This document shows positions 1 through 8,132 of a stretch of DNA of 64,000 nt, piece after piece. Under the pieces are notes generated by a model. It did not search any database, was not told where the DNA came from, and saw only the letters and a list, made by a program, of their open reading frames with translations. Location: the NCBI RefSeq assembly GCF_900116495.1, contig NZ_FPAY01000001.1:62001-126000 (forward strand). The letters run 5' to 3'. The DNA comes from Arthrobacter sp. ov118 (GTDB taxonomy: Bacteria; Actinomycetota; Actinomycetes; Actinomycetales; Micrococcaceae). A program made the position numbers and the translations under genes. Each line of letters opens with the position of its first letter. Position 1 is the stretch's first letter.

Positions 1-1
1 C

Positions 2-811
2 TGGCGGCGCAGGGGTGGCTGGATTATTGCCTGCGGACTCATTGCCGCTGCCCTCTACGTCGTCGCCGTCGTCATGTATCAGGGTCGCTTCCGGCACTTT
101 ACGATCGGCTCCTGGTACCAGGACCCCTACCGGCTCGCGGCCTTGGTGCCGTTGTTCATGATTGTTCTTGGCAGCGTGGGTGCTGACGGCCTAGTGACCG
201 CGGTCAGGGGATGGCTTCGGCGCATCGCTTCGAAACGCTCCACGGGCCGGCGGCTCGGGCTCCCTGAATTCAGGGGATCCGGGAGCCTGTACGCCATCGC
301 AGCAGCCGCGATCCTGGCGCTCGCTCTCTCCACCCTGGTGAGTAGCGTCCATAGCCCCGGACTGGACGCAATATCTACCAAGATCAAGAACTCCTATTCC
401 TATTACCCGGGCTGGGCGGTATCCAGTGATGAATTCGCCCTGATGTCCCGGCTCGATGCGACCGTTCCGAAAGACGCCGTTATCGGCGTCAACCCGTTCA
501 ACGGCGGAACGCTGGCCTACGCCATTTCTGGTCGCCACGTCACCCAGTACCATCTTTCGCCGGGGCCCGACGAAGATCTTCGCAAGATTGCAATGGACGT
601 AACGACGTCGCAGACCGGGGCTGAAACCTGTCGACTCGCGGAGCAAGAACACGTGCACTATATTCTCGACTTCGGCCGCTTCTACATCCTCAACTTCGTG
701 GAGGCCCAGGCCTATCCAGCGTTCGACAACGTGGCAGCCACGCCGGGCGCAAAGGTCGAACTCGTGGACCATCAGGGCGCGGCCAAACTGTACAAAATCA
801 CGGCGTGCTGA
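2..811 (+). CDS. C-terminal part of a polytopic membrane protein, DUF6541-like (5' truncated)
   Basis: The frame is open to the left edge, so the true start lies outside the window. The visible part begins inside hydrophobic sequence, has further membrane segments (roughly residues 40-65 and 95-115 of the visible part), and ends in a soluble tail of about 160 residues. The tail contains a GVNPFNGGTLAYAISGR stretch and a Cys near the C-terminus, as in large actinobacterial surface-polysaccharide membrane proteins annotated DUF6541. It sits directly upstream of nucleotide-sugar and glycosyltransferase genes, so a role in glycan transfer or assembly on the outer membrane face is plausible. That role is inferred from context. 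The family call is from recognition only and is moderate. Confidence 0.6.
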   Translation, partial: WRRRGGWIIACGLIAAALYVVAVVMYQGRFRHFTIGSWYQDPYRLAALVPLFMIVLGSVGADGLVTAVRGWLRRIASKRSTGRRLGLPEFRGSGSLYAIAAAAILALALSTLVSSVHSPGLDAISTKIKNSYSYYPGWAVSSDEFALMSRLDATVPKDAVIGVNPFNGGTLAYAISGRHVTQYHLSPGPDEDLRKIAMDVTTSQTGAETCRLAEQEHVHYILDFGRFYILNFVEAQAYPAFDNVAATPGAKVELVDHQGAAKLYKITAC

Positions 812-891
812 CCATGCTGCGTCCGGTTTGGACCCGTGCGCAGGATCACAGCCCGCCATGGCCGGGCACCGCAATCGCCTAAGCTGGGGGC

Positions 892-1968
892 ATGCGTATT
901 CTCAGCGTCGTCGGCGCAAGACCACAATTTGTAAAGCTCGCACCGATCGCGTCAGCCCTCTCCGGCCGGGCAGAGCACTTGATTGCCCACACCGGCCAGC
1001 ACTATGACGAACTCATGAGTGATGTTTTTTTCCGTGACCTGGGGATCCCGGCGCCCGATTTCAACCTGGGTGTGGGGTCCGGCAAGCACGGCGCACAAAC
1101 AGGGGCCATGCTCGGCGGCCTGGAAGAGATCCTCGAAGAGGCCAAACCGGACTGCGTTCTGGTGTATGGCGACACCAATTCCACCCTCGCCGCGGCGATA
1201 GCCGCGGTCAAGATGCACATACCGCTGGCCCACCTGGAGGCCGGGCTGCGTTCTTTCAATCGGCGCATGCCTGAAGAACATAACCGTGTCCTCACTGACC
1301 ACGCGGCGGACCTGTTGCTGGCCCCCACCCAGGTGGCCGTTGACCACTTGGCCAACGAGGGCCTCGCCACCAAAACGGTCCTCGTCGGCGACGTCATGAC
1401 CGACGTCCTGTTCCAGGTCCGCGCCCTGCTGGAAAGAAGGAAGGAGCCGCTCCCCCTCGACGTGGCCCCGCAGGGATACTACGTCAGCACCATCCACCGT
1501 CCGGACAATACGGACTCGCCGGCCCGCCTCAAATCCATCCTTGCCTCCTTGGCCTCCCTGGACCGCCCGGTCCTCCTGCTGGCCCACCCGCGCCTGGTCA
1601 GTTTCGCCCAACGTCACGGACTGGCCCTCGAGCAGGGAAGCATCCGGGTCTGCCCGCCGCTGGCCTATCCGCAGCTGGTCAACGCCGTGGTCAACAGTGC
1701 AGGTGTCATCACCGACTCGGGAGGCCTGCAGAAGGAAGCCTTCCTGCTGCGGGTCCCGTGCACGACGATCCGTCCCGAGACGGAGTGGGTTGAGACCCTC
1801 GAAGCGCGGTGGAACGTCCTGGTGAGCGAAGACCTCTCCGTCCTTGCCGACACGGTGAAGCGGCCCGCTCCCGAGCCTACGGACGCGGCTCCGTACGGCG
1901 ACGGACACGCCGCCGAGAAGATCGTGGACACGCTCCTGAACTTCAACGCGGAGTTCGGCAGGCAGTAG
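892..1968 (+). CDS. wbpI: Non-hydrolysing UDP-N-acetylglucosamine 2-epimerase family, WbpI-like
   Basis: 358 aa, the usual length for this family. It epimerises C2 of a UDP-GlcNAc-type sugar in the cytoplasm. Visible family motifs are the N-terminal VVGARPQFVK, GDTNS at 94-98, HLEAGLRS at 114-121 and PEEHNR at 127-132. The late motif reads ETEWVE (about 296-301). As I recall, this is typical of WbpI-like enzymes acting on UDP-GlcNAc(3NAc)A, whereas classical WecB has a TERPE-type motif. The other four Wbp-type enzymes lie at 5405-9422, which supports the WbpI assignment. WecB (UDP-ManNAc formation) is the alternative. It is the only gene of this cluster on the plus strand and ends at a strong hairpin shared with the convergent glycosyltransferase. 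Confidence 0.82.
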   Translation: MRILSVVGARPQFVKLAPIASALSGRAEHLIAHTGQHYDELMSDVFFRDLGIPAPDFNLGVGSGKHGAQTGAMLGGLEEILEEAKPDCVLVYGDTNSTLAAAIAAVKMHIPLAHLEAGLRSFNRRMPEEHNRVLTDHAADLLLAPTQVAVDHLANEGLATKTVLVGDVMTDVLFQVRALLERRKEPLPLDVAPQGYYVSTIHRPDNTDSPARLKSILASLASLDRPVLLLAHPRLVSFAQRHGLALEQGSIRVCPPLAYPQLVNAVVNSAGVITDSGGLQKEAFLLRVPCTTIRPETEWVETLEARWNVLVSEDLSVLADTVKRPAPEPTDAAPYGDGHAAEKIVDTLLNFNAEFGRQ

Positions 1969-1985
1969 GAGGCGCAGGCGCCTCC

Positions 1986-2029
1986 GCGGGGCGGGAACGG
2001 CCGGACAAACAAGTCCGTTCCCGCCCCGC
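1986..2029. terminator. Bidirectional intrinsic terminator hairpin
   Basis: The arms 1986-2000 and 2015-2029 are exactly complementary over 15 bp, with an inner GGAC/GTCC pair. The hairpin lies between the converging stops of the epimerase gene (1968) and the minus-strand glycosyltransferase (2034). No long T-run follows, so function is inferred from position and stem strength. Confidence 0.7.
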
Positions 2030-2033
2030 TGCG

Positions 2034-3134
2034 TTAGAGCAACGCGGAGGCCGCCATGAACCGCAGCGGCGCTTCCGGGTGCAGCTGGGCTGCCAGGCTC
2101 GAGGCAATCAGGGTTTGCGGCCGTCCGAACTTGCGGCGCGCTGCTGCTGCCGCCAGCATCTCAGCCGACGGGCTAAGGGTGAGAATGCTGCGCAGCAGCC
2201 GGGCGTCGGCCCGGGACAGGGGCCGCTCCGCCCCCGGCGCCGCGGCCAGAAGTGCACGGACCACGCGGGCGAGTTCTTCGCGCTCCGCCTCCGTCCAGCC
2301 GCCTTGGTCCGCGCGGGGCAGGATCACGCCAAATACGTGAACCCGGAGCAACTTGGTCACCAGGGCCTGGCGCTGGGCCTGCGGAAGCGCAACGAACCAA
2401 GGGTCGGCGACGAGTTCCAGGGCGAAGGCGAACAACTCGCCAATTTCCCGTCGCTGACCTGTGACGCGGTCCTCCGCGTCGGCCCCAACGACGTATTTCC
2501 CTGTCCCCCGGGCGTAGTCGATCCGCCCGCCGCCGAACCATAGTTTGGCCGAGAATATCTGGTCCTCCCCCGTCCGCAGATCGCCGCTGAATTCGAGGCC
2601 GAGCCGTTGGATTTCGCTGCGTCGCAGGAGGCCCAGGGGCGCGGTCCGGTAGCTCAGGCGGTCCTTGACCGCATCAAGGTTGAACCGCCTGCCAACCCGG
2701 ACCGGCGGTGTCCGCACCAGCGCTCCGCCGGCATGGCGTTGTGGGGCGATGACCATCGCGGAAGAGTGGCTGCGAGCGAGCTCCAGCCACTGGCGAAGGG
2801 CGCCGGGCTCAAGATAATCGTCGCTGCCAAGAATGCACACGAATTCGGCCGTAGCCTGCTGCAGCCCATAGTTGAAGGGGCCGGCAGGGCTGGGAATCCC
2901 GTCGCGGAGTTCCAGGAACCTGGTGGCTGCAGCCAGCTCAGGTGGAACGTTCCTCGAAATCTCGTCCCTGGAGATGTTGTGGCACACGACGGTGACCCGG
3001 ACTCCTTCTGGAGCGTTCAGCGCCAGGCCGGCCGACGCAATGGAAGCGAGCGCCCTTGCTGCCGGTCGGGTGCTGCTGTGCACGGCGATGACGACGTCTA
3101 CCGCAGGGACCACATCGGTTGGACCATTATCCAC
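2034..3134 (-). CDS. Glycosyltransferase family 2 (GT-A)
   Basis: 366 aa cytoplasmic glycosyltransferase. The N-terminus has the GT2 start pattern VDVVIAVHSS; the nucleotide/metal site is GSDDYLEPGA (about residues 105-114), and a later GED motif (about 190) fits the acceptor-side acid. The C-terminal half is helical and not family-specific. The GTG start at 3134 overlaps the stop of the upstream GT4 gene by 8 bp and is preceded by GGAG, so it is translated as part of the minus-strand polysaccharide operon. Donor and acceptor cannot be read from sequence; the nearby aminosugar pathway suggests it may build that glycan. Confidence 0.8.
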   Translation of the reverse strand: MDNGPTDVVPAVDVVIAVHSSTRPAARALASIASAGLALNAPEGVRVTVVCHNISRDEISRNVPPELAAATRFLELRDGIPSPAGPFNYGLQQATAEFVCILGSDDYLEPGALRQWLELARSHSSAMVIAPQRHAGGALVRTPPVRVGRRFNLDAVKDRLSYRTAPLGLLRRSEIQRLGLEFSGDLRTGEDQIFSAKLWFGGGRIDYARGTGKYVVGADAEDRVTGQRREIGELFAFALELVADPWFVALPQAQRQALVTKLLRVHVFGVILPRADQGGWTEAEREELARVVRALLAAAPGAERPLSRADARLLRSILTLSPSAEMLAAAAARRKFGRPQTLIASSLAAQLHPEAPLRFMAASALL

Positions 3135-4248
3135 GCCGGCTCCGTTCTGTTTGTCCTGTGGTGGCGACTACCCGGCCGTAGACGTCCTCGAAGAGCCGGC
3201 CGACGCTGGTTCGGCTGAACCTGGCCCGGATGGGCTCGGCAATGGTGGAGGGTTCGACCCCCGCAAAGGTTCCCCGGGCCGCCACGATCGCGGCGGCCAG
3301 GGACTCCGGCGAGGCGTTGTCCACCAGGACGCCGTTCGCGGCGGTCACGTAGTCGGTGAATCCCCCCACTCGCGGAACGACGACGGCCCGTCCGGCGGAG
3401 AGGGCCTCGGCCGCGGACGTGAAGAAGTTCTCGTGCGCCGTGGGGAGGAAGAACAGATGGGCCTGTTCGAAATACGCGAAGACGTCGGCCGGTGGGACCG
3501 TGCCGACCAGTGTGACGTTCCCGCCGAGCTTCAACCCGTCGATTAGTTCTTCGGCCTCGCCGCGAAGGGGTCCGTCCCCCACCCAGCTGAGGTGCACGTC
3601 GTGGCCTGATTCCTTGAGCGCTGCTATGGTCCGAATGGCCAGCAGCGGCCGCTTTCCCGGAACCAGCCCGCCAACAGCGGCCAGGCGCAGCTGTTCACCT
3701 GCGGGCAGCGGCTGCAGGGGACGGTCGTTGGCGACTACACAGGGAACCAGCACCGCAGCCTGCGGCCGTGCGAAGGCCTGCAATTTCTCCACGAGTTCAG
3801 AGGTCACTCCCGTCACGGCGTGCGGAAGACGAAGAACCCAGCGCAACCAGGCGAAATGTGGCCACATCCCCGCGACGTTCCGCGGGTTCGTGACACCGCT
3901 CCAGTGCTCTGAGTGAACCCACGGCGTCCGTCGCAAGACCGCTGGCAGGGCCGCCACAAGTGCCGAGGAAAAGGCCATCGTGTGCAGCACATCCGCCGTC
4001 GAGCTTTCCCGCAGCAGCAGGCGGAGCAGGGCCAGTGCCGTCCACGGCCGGCGCGGGTCGAGGGAGACCCGCTGGACGGGCAGGCCGGCATATGATTCCG
4101 CGGCCGGGGGTTGCCGGCTGCCCAGCCTCACATGCAGCACGCGCACGTCGTGCCGGAGTTGGATGGCCTTCGCGTGCTCCAGATTGAAGGGGGCCTGGGC
4201 CGGCGACCCCGGGCTCGGGAACCACGTGGTGACCACCAGGATTCTCAT
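3127..4248 (-). CDS. Glycosyltransferase family 4 (GT-B)
   Basis: 373 aa retaining GT-B glycosyltransferase. The N-terminus MRILVVTTWFPSPGSPAQAP is typical of GT4 enzymes, and the C-terminal Rossmann half carries the donor-site region (VGDGPL, then a HENFFTSAAEALSAGRAVV block with the conserved Glu). The open frame extends 27 codons further upstream, but ATG at 4248 starts the family-typical N-terminus and overlaps the upstream stop as ATGA, so I use it. It is the middle of three consecutive transferases. It probably adds one sugar of the repeat unit; the sugar is unknown. Confidence 0.82.
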   Translation of the reverse strand: MRILVVTTWFPSPGSPAQAPFNLEHAKAIQLRHDVRVLHVRLGSRQPPAAESYAGLPVQRVSLDPRRPWTALALLRLLLRESSTADVLHTMAFSSALVAALPAVLRRTPWVHSEHWSGVTNPRNVAGMWPHFAWLRWVLRLPHAVTGVTSELVEKLQAFARPQAAVLVPCVVANDRPLQPLPAGEQLRLAAVGGLVPGKRPLLAIRTIAALKESGHDVHLSWVGDGPLRGEAEELIDGLKLGGNVTLVGTVPPADVFAYFEQAHLFFLPTAHENFFTSAAEALSAGRAVVVPRVGGFTDYVTAANGVLVDNASPESLAAAIVAARGTFAGVEPSTIAEPIRARFSRTSVGRLFEDVYGRVVATTGQTERSRRG

Positions 4249-5408
4249 CGGGACGTCCTCGCCACCGTGGCAACGATCGCCGCCGCTGCCTGGCCCGCCG
4301 CCGCGAGGGAAGCATGGTCCGCCACCCACTGCGAGCGGACGCCACGGCCGGAGTCCTCGCCTTCGAGCGCGGCGATCATTGCAGCCGCCACGGCATGGGG
4401 GTCATGGTCCACCGCGTCGCCGAGTCCGTTGTCGGCCACCACTGCTGCCCCCTCGCCGGCACCGGCAAATATCACCCGGGTCCCGCATCCTGCGGCCGCA
4501 TAGATTTTGGTCGGCTTGGCGAAGTCATAGCCCTGGTCTGGCTTGATGCTGACGAGTGCTGCCGCGGCTCCCCGCAGCCAGGCCGCAGCCTGCCGGGGCG
4601 GAACGACTCCGCCGAAAACAACGCTCCCGGGAGCGATCTGGGCCGCCAGCGCGCGGAGGGCCGGCTCGTCGGTGCCCTGCCCGAAAAAGCGGATCTCCGC
4701 GTCCGGACATTTCCGCTGCACGATCGGCAGTGCGCGGACAAAAACGTCGGCTCCCTGCCATTCCGAAATGGTTCCGGTGTAGGCGAAATAGGGCCGCTCA
4801 CTGACCGCGGCCTCGCCTTGGGGGTTGAAGACCGAGGTGTCGACCCCGTTGGCCACCACCCGGAGCCGGTCCGCCGGCACGTCGAACTTCGAGACTTGCT
4901 CGGCCACGGCATCAGAAATGGCGATGACGCAGGCGGCACGTCGCAACACGAACCCTTCCACGCGCCGCATTATGGCAATGACGACGCCGGGCACGTCGGT
5001 TGCCGACAGTGCTTCACTCCACACGTCCGCTGCGTAGTACACGAAAGGCCGGCGACGCAGCCAGCTGCTGAGGGCCACCACCAGTCCGGTGGTGGGCGGC
5101 GGCTCGGAGACAACAACATCCGCGCCCTGAACCAGCAGGCGGAAGAAGGCCGGTATGTCGAAGCTCAGGTACTGCAGATAGCCGCGGACGTTGCCGCCCG
5201 GGTCCCGTAAGACGGGCCAGCGGCTGATTCTGAACGGGACGCTGCCGGCCGAGGCTCCGCCGGGGGCGCGGGTGGTCACGACCTGAACCTCCGCGCCCGC
5301 GGCCACCAGGCCGTCTACAAGAGCCTGGAGACGAAAGGCAGCGGCTCCCACTTCGGGCGTGAAAAGCCGGGTGGCGACCGCGACCCTCAATCCGGGACGG
5401 GCCCTCAC
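4245..5408 (-). CDS. Glycosyltransferase family 4, WbuB-like
   Basis: About 387 aa GT-B glycosyltransferase. The N-terminus is LRVAVATRLFTPEVGAAAFR with the glycine/alanine loop used by WbuB-type enzymes. The C-terminal half has YTGTISEWQG, FFGQGTDEP and KPTKIYAAAGCG, the donor-binding block of the family. The open frame runs 75 codons further into the preceding oxidoreductase gene, but that part is arginine-rich shadow sequence. GTG at 5408 makes a GTGA overlap with the upstream stop. Its Shine-Dalgarno is weak, so the start is less certain than the gene. It ends with an ATGA overlap onto the next GT4 gene. WbuB transfers a FucNAc-type sugar; the substrate here is not known. Confidence 0.8.
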   Translation of the reverse strand: MRARPGLRVAVATRLFTPEVGAAAFRLQALVDGLVAAGAEVQVVTTRAPGGASAGSVPFRISRWPVLRDPGGNVRGYLQYLSFDIPAFFRLLVQGADVVVSEPPPTTGLVVALSSWLRRRPFVYYAADVWSEALSATDVPGVVIAIMRRVEGFVLRRAACVIAISDAVAEQVSKFDVPADRLRVVANGVDTSVFNPQGEAAVSERPYFAYTGTISEWQGADVFVRALPIVQRKCPDAEIRFFGQGTDEPALRALAAQIAPGSVVFGGVVPPRQAAAWLRGAAAALVSIKPDQGYDFAKPTKIYAAAGCGTRVIFAGAGEGAAVVADNGLGDAVDHDPHAVAAAMIAALEGEDSGRGVRSQWVADHASLAAAGQAAAAIVATVARTSR

Positions 5409-6400
5409 GAGGCGACGACTTTGACCATCTGCCCGGTGCGCGCGGACTCCAGCACGGCCTCGGCAACGGCGAGCGTGTCCAGGCCCTCGCGCATGGTCAC
5501 GACGTCGTTGCGCAGCCCCAGGACGGCGTCGCGGAAGGCTTCGTGCTCGGTACGCAGCGGTTCTGGTTTGGCGATTGCAAGCCGGGTCATGTTGCCCTCG
5601 GAGACCCCCCGGAAAGCTGCCATGGACTCCCACTCCGTGGCGACGGTGCCGTTTTCGAAGAACGTCAGGTCCGCCGTGACCGTGTCGGCCACGAAAGCGC
5701 CCTTTTCGCCGGTGACGATTGTCAGGCGTTCCTTCATCGGGGAGAGCCAGTTCACCAGGTGATTCGTGATGACGCCGCTTTCCAGCTGCCCCGTCGCCGC
5801 CACCATGTCTTCGTGTGGACGGCCGCTGCGCGTGGTGACATGGGCGAAGATCGACTCGAAGCGGCTCCGGGCGAGCCAGGCGGTGAGGTCGATGTCGTGC
5901 GTGCCCAGGTCCTTCACGACGCCGACGTCGGCGATGCGCGACGGGAAGGGACCCTGCCGGCGGGTGGCAATCTGGTAAACCTCGCCGAGTTCGCCCGCTT
6001 CAATCCTCTTCCGCAGGGACTGCAGGGCCGGATTGAAGCGCTCGATGTGACCCACCGCGCCTACGAGGTTCCTGGCCTCGAAAGCATCCACGAGGCGTTG
6101 GCCGGCCGCGGCGCTTTCGGCAATCGGCTTCTCCACGAGGGTGTGGACGCCGGCCTCGGCCAGTGCCAGGCCGACTTCCTCGTGCATCCCCGTGGGGACG
6201 GCGGCGACCGCCATGTCCAGGCCCTGGGCAATGAGTTCCTCCACCGAGGACAGCACGTCCAGGCCGCCGGCCACGCCGTGCGGGTCGCCATAGGCGTCCG
6301 CCACAGCCACCAGGTCGACGCCGGGCAGCTCGCGAAGGACCCTGGCATGGTGCCGGCCCATCATCCCCAGCCCGATCAGGCCTACGCGCAGATTCGCCAT
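5405..6400 (-). CDS. wbpB: Gfo/Idh/MocA-family NAD-dependent oxidoreductase, WbpB-like
   Basis: 331 aa. A Rossmann fold with GLGMMG at 10-15 is followed by the family EKP motif at 90-92 and a C-terminal beta-sheet dimer domain. In the Wbp pathway this enzyme oxidises C3 of UDP-GlcNAcA to a 3-keto sugar. It is flanked by the matching aminotransferase, acetyltransferase and 6-dehydrogenase genes, which supports that role. Two starts are possible: GTG at 6409 overlapping the upstream stop, or ATG at 6400 just after it. I use the ATG because MANLRVGLIG begins at the beta-strand that opens the Rossmann fold. The annotated function rests on family plus context. Confidence 0.83.
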   Translation of the reverse strand: MANLRVGLIGLGMMGRHHARVLRELPGVDLVAVADAYGDPHGVAGGLDVLSSVEELIAQGLDMAVAAVPTGMHEEVGLALAEAGVHTLVEKPIAESAAAGQRLVDAFEARNLVGAVGHIERFNPALQSLRKRIEAGELGEVYQIATRRQGPFPSRIADVGVVKDLGTHDIDLTAWLARSRFESIFAHVTTRSGRPHEDMVAATGQLESGVITNHLVNWLSPMKERLTIVTGEKGAFVADTVTADLTFFENGTVATEWESMAAFRGVSEGNMTRLAIAKPEPLRTEHEAFRDAVLGLRNDVVTMREGLDTLAVAEAVLESARTGQMVKVVAS

Positions 6401-6401
6401 C

Positions 6402-7493
6402 TCAGGCACCGGCCTTTGCGACGGCGTTGACGGCAGTGACGATCCGGTCGAGGTCGTCCTGGCTCAGGGACGGGTGAACCGGCAGGGAGAGCACTTCCTT
6501 GGCGGCCGTCTCCGTGTTGGGCAGGTCTTCTGTCCGGTTGAAGGACGGCAGCCGGTGGTTCGGGACCGGATAGTACACGCCGGTTCCGATGTTGTACTCG
6601 TCCCGCAGCGCCTTGGCCATCCCGTCGCGGTCCTCGGTCACCCGGATGGTGTACTGGTGGTAGACGTGTCCCGCCCCCTCCTTGACTGCCGGGATCCCGA
6701 CGTTCTCCAGGTTGGCGTCGAGGAATGCCGCATTCTGCTGCCGCTGCGCGGTCCAGCCGAGCACCTTGGTGAGCTGGACGCGGCCGATGGCGGCGTGCAG
6801 GTCGGTCATGCGGGCGTTGAAGCCGACGATCTCGTTCTCGTACTGCTTCTGCATGCCCTGGTTGCGCAGCAGCCGGAGCTTGTGCTCGACGGCGGGGTCC
6901 GACGTCGTGACCATGCCGCCCTCGCCGGAGGTCATGTTCTTCGTCGGGTACAGGCTGAACATGGCGAAGGTGCCGAAGCTGCCCACCTTCTTACCGTTGA
7001 AGCTTGCTCCGTGGGCCTGGGCTGCGTCCTCGTAAAGATCGATGCCCCGCTCCGCGGCAAGCCTGCCGAGGCCCTCGACGTCGAAGGGGTGGCCGTATAG
7101 GTGGACCGGCATGATGCCCTTGGTCTTCTCCGTGATCAGCGAAGCGACGTGGTCCGTGTCCAGGGTGTAGTGGTCCAGTTCGATGTCAGCGAAGACCGGG
7201 GTCGCGCCGGTCAGTGCAACGGCGTTGCCGGTGGCGGCGAAGGTGAAGGACGGCACGATCACTTCGTCGCCGGGGCCAACGCCGGCGGCGAGGAGACCGA
7301 GGTGGAGACCGGAGGTGCCGGAGTTCACGGCGACGGCCGCGCGGCCGTCGACGAGCACGGACGAGAACTCCGTTTCAAATTCCGCTACCTGCTTGCCTTG
7401 GGCCAGCATCCCGGAGGCGAGCACGGCGTCAACGGCCGCCCGCTCTTCATCGCCGATGATCGGCCTGGCTGCGGGGATAAAGTCCGGGCTCAT
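6402..7493 (-). CDS. wbpE: DegT/DnrJ/EryC1/StrS-family sugar aminotransferase, WbpE-like
   Basis: 363 aa PLP-dependent aminotransferase. The expected features are present: NSGTSGLHLGL (57-67) for cofactor phosphate binding, the PLP-stacking ED-A-AQ-H block (155-161) and the Schiff-base lysine in SLYPTKN (Lys185). In the Wbp route it transaminates the 3-keto sugar to UDP-GlcNAc3NA, with glutamate as the usual amino donor. The ATG at 7493 overlaps the acetyltransferase stop (ATGA), so translation is coupled. The minus-strand order wbpA-wbpD-wbpE-wbpB matches the reaction partners. Confidence 0.88.
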   Translation of the reverse strand: MSPDFIPAARPIIGDEERAAVDAVLASGMLAQGKQVAEFETEFSSVLVDGRAAVAVNSGTSGLHLGLLAAGVGPGDEVIVPSFTFAATGNAVALTGATPVFADIELDHYTLDTDHVASLITEKTKGIMPVHLYGHPFDVEGLGRLAAERGIDLYEDAAQAHGASFNGKKVGSFGTFAMFSLYPTKNMTSGEGGMVTTSDPAVEHKLRLLRNQGMQKQYENEIVGFNARMTDLHAAIGRVQLTKVLGWTAQRQQNAAFLDANLENVGIPAVKEGAGHVYHQYTIRVTEDRDGMAKALRDEYNIGTGVYYPVPNHRLPSFNRTEDLPNTETAAKEVLSLPVHPSLSQDDLDRIVTAVNAVAKAGA

Positions 7494-8086
7494 GCGTTGT
7501 CCTCTGCCTCTTTCAGGAAATTTTCTTCTTCAACATATTTGGCACCCGTCTCGGGGCACACCCAAAACCCCTCCGCCTCACGCAGCGGGAAGCCAGCCTT
7601 GCCGACCCAGCCGAGCCGTTTGGCCGGCACGCCGGCCATCAAGGCGAAGGCGGGTACATCCTTCGTGACCACGGCGCCCGCGGCGATGGTGGCCCAGCGA
7701 CCGATCGTCACCGGCGCCACGCAGACGGCTCGAGCACCGATTGACGCTCCATCCTCGATGGTGACGCCCACCGGGGTCCAGTCGTGCGCACTCTTCAAGG
7801 ATCCGTCGGGACTGACGGAGCGGGGGTAAGTGTCGTTCGTGAGGACCACTGCGGGTCCGATGAAGACGCCATTTCCCAGCTTGGCCGGCTCGTAGACCAG
7901 CGCGTAATTCTGGATCTTGGTGTTGTCGCCGATGTGGACACCGGTGCCTACGTAGGCGCCGCGGCCGACGATGCAGTTTTCTCCCAGGGTGGCGTCCTCA
8001 CGCACCTGGGCCAGGTGCCAGATCTTGGTACCGGCGCCCAGCACTGCGCGGTCCGAAACATCAGCGCTCGGGGCAATGTTATTCAT
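7490..8086 (-). CDS. wbpD: Left-handed beta-helix N-acetyltransferase, WbpD-like
   Basis: 198 aa. Imperfect hexapeptide repeats (for example IGDNTKI, LGNGVFIGPAVV, IGARAVCVAPVTIG) form the left-handed beta helix of acyltransferases. The N-terminus (DRAVLGAGTKIWHLAQVR) is characteristic of WbpD/WlbB enzymes, which acetylate the 3-amino group of UDP-GlcNAc3NA using acetyl-CoA. It is encoded directly between the 6-dehydrogenase and the aminotransferase, with a 4-bp overlap to the latter. A generic serine or sugar O-acetyltransferase is the alternative, but N-terminus and neighbours favour WbpD. Confidence 0.86.
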   Translation of the reverse strand: MNNIAPSADVSDRAVLGAGTKIWHLAQVREDATLGENCIVGRGAYVGTGVHIGDNTKIQNYALVYEPAKLGNGVFIGPAVVLTNDTYPRSVSPDGSLKSAHDWTPVGVTIEDGASIGARAVCVAPVTIGRWATIAAGAVVTKDVPAFALMAGVPAKRLGWVGKAGFPLREAEGFWVCPETGAKYVEEENFLKEAEDNA

Positions 8087-8132
8087 CGTGGATCTCCTGT
8101 CAAAGGGAAGAAGTGCGGCGCGCCTGCCGAGG

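Noticed and set aside
191..874. Long antisense frame opposite the left-edge membrane protein
   Set aside because: It is a shadow of the membrane gene; its codons and arginine-rich product fit no family and it has no ribosome site.
4249..4329. Longer N-terminus for the GT4 gene
   Set aside because: The added 27 residues overlap the preceding gene's 3' end and lack family similarity; the ATG at 4248 sits at an ATGA junction.
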